A stretch of DNA of 14,968 nt from Mariprofundus sp. (GTDB lineage Bacteria; Pseudomonadota; Zetaproteobacteria; Mariprofundales; Mariprofundaceae): the NCBI GenBank assembly GCA_015485035.1, contig WFUI01000282.1, positions 1 through 14,968 of the forward strand, read 5' to 3'. A program made the translations under genes and the position numbers. Positions 14,860-14,968 of the stretch are shown here, piece after piece (within the stretch, counting starts at the first letter, position 1; every line of letters starts with the position of its first letter). Under the pieces are notes generated by a model. It ran no database searches, was not told the origin of the DNA, and saw only the letters and a program-made list of their open reading frames with translations.

Positions 14860-14877
14860 TTCTGGGGACATAATACT
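14860..14877. repeat. Boundary motif TTCTGGGGACATAATACT of a REP-associated transposase element
   Basis: The 18-base motif sits between the rmlB fragment and the transposase stop codon (the last base overlaps it). Close variants of this word occur next to REP-associated/IS200-like transposase genes in many proteobacteria, as I recall; I have not searched. It probably marks the end of the mobile unit. Confidence 0.5.
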
Positions 14878-14968
14878 CATCTGTCATCTACTTTTGGCCC
14901 TGGTTTCTTCTTTTTTAAATCTCGCTTCAAAAGCTTTTCCGCCAACTCAATGAAACCATCATCTCCCA
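14877..14968 (-). mobile_element. C-terminal end of a REP-associated (Y1/IS200-like) transposase
   Basis: The last 29 residues of a protein enter from the right edge and end with TGA at 14877-14879: GDDGFIELAEKLLKRDLKK followed by KKPGPKVDDR. The pattern GD-x-x-F(I/V)-x-x-(L/A)-E-x-L-x-x-R-x-L-(R/K)-x-x-x-x-GPK is what I know from the C-termini of REP-associated tyrosine transposases. The catalytic HUH and tyrosine motifs would lie beyond the window, so intactness cannot be judged. The neighbouring boundary motif and palindrome support the call. Confidence 0.6.

Overview
The window is an O-antigen (or similar surface polysaccharide) biosynthesis locus of a Gram-negative bacterium, most likely a gamma- or betaproteobacterium. 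This rests on a Wzx-type flippase, several glycosyltransferases, nucleotide-sugar enzymes, and a downstream epimerase of the kind that closes proteobacterial O-antigen clusters. The species cannot be named from the sequence. Every credible gene lies on the minus strand, so the locus is transcribed from right to left. Base composition is uneven: about 58-60% G+C in sampled lines of the sugar module (near 10.2 and 11.9 kb) against about 27-38% in sampled lines of the glycosyltransferase block near 6.4-6.7 kb.

Layout in transcription order. (a) 14968-14679: the C-terminal end of a REP-associated (Y1/IS200-like) transposase, its typical boundary motif, a 26-codon internal fragment of rmlB, a hairpin of the type linked to these transposases, three tandem 8-mers, then a probable promoter and a good ribosome binding site. 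(b) 14678-10168: a five-gene sugar module made of glucose-1-phosphate cytidylyltransferase (rfbF), CDP-glucose 4,6-dehydratase (rfbG), a TylC3/NovU-type C-methyltransferase, an RmlC-family epimerase (rfbC-like) and an SDR reductase. All four junctions are 4-base stop/start overlaps. (c) 10152-9388: a CmcI-family methyltransferase-like protein. (d) 9378-7873: the Wzx flippase. (e) 7876-6097: two related GT2 glycosyltransferases in tandem. (f) 6084-4864: a CgeB-type glycosyltransferase, followed by a 149-base gap that holds a 45-codon ORF. (g) 4714-2744: an AsnB/WbpS-type amidotransferase. (h) 2751-676: a GT2 and a GT4 glycosyltransferase. (i) about 611-492: a remnant of a GT4 C-terminus. (j) 478-1: the N-terminal part of an NAD-dependent epimerase that runs off the left edge.

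How the genes probably work together. Glucose-1-phosphate is activated to CDP-glucose and dehydrated to CDP-4-keto-6-deoxyglucose. It is then C-methylated (by family precedent at C3), probably epimerised at C5, and reduced at C4, giving a CDP-activated 3-C-methyl-6-deoxyhexose of the virenose/evalose class. No 3-dehydrase (DdhC/RfbH) is present, so this is not the abequose/paratose/tyvelose pathway. The five glycosyltransferases would build a repeat unit, the CmcI-like and AsnB-like enzymes would decorate it (O-methylation and amidation are the guesses), and Wzx would flip it. No Wzy polymerase, Wzz or initiating transferase is visible; they must lie elsewhere.
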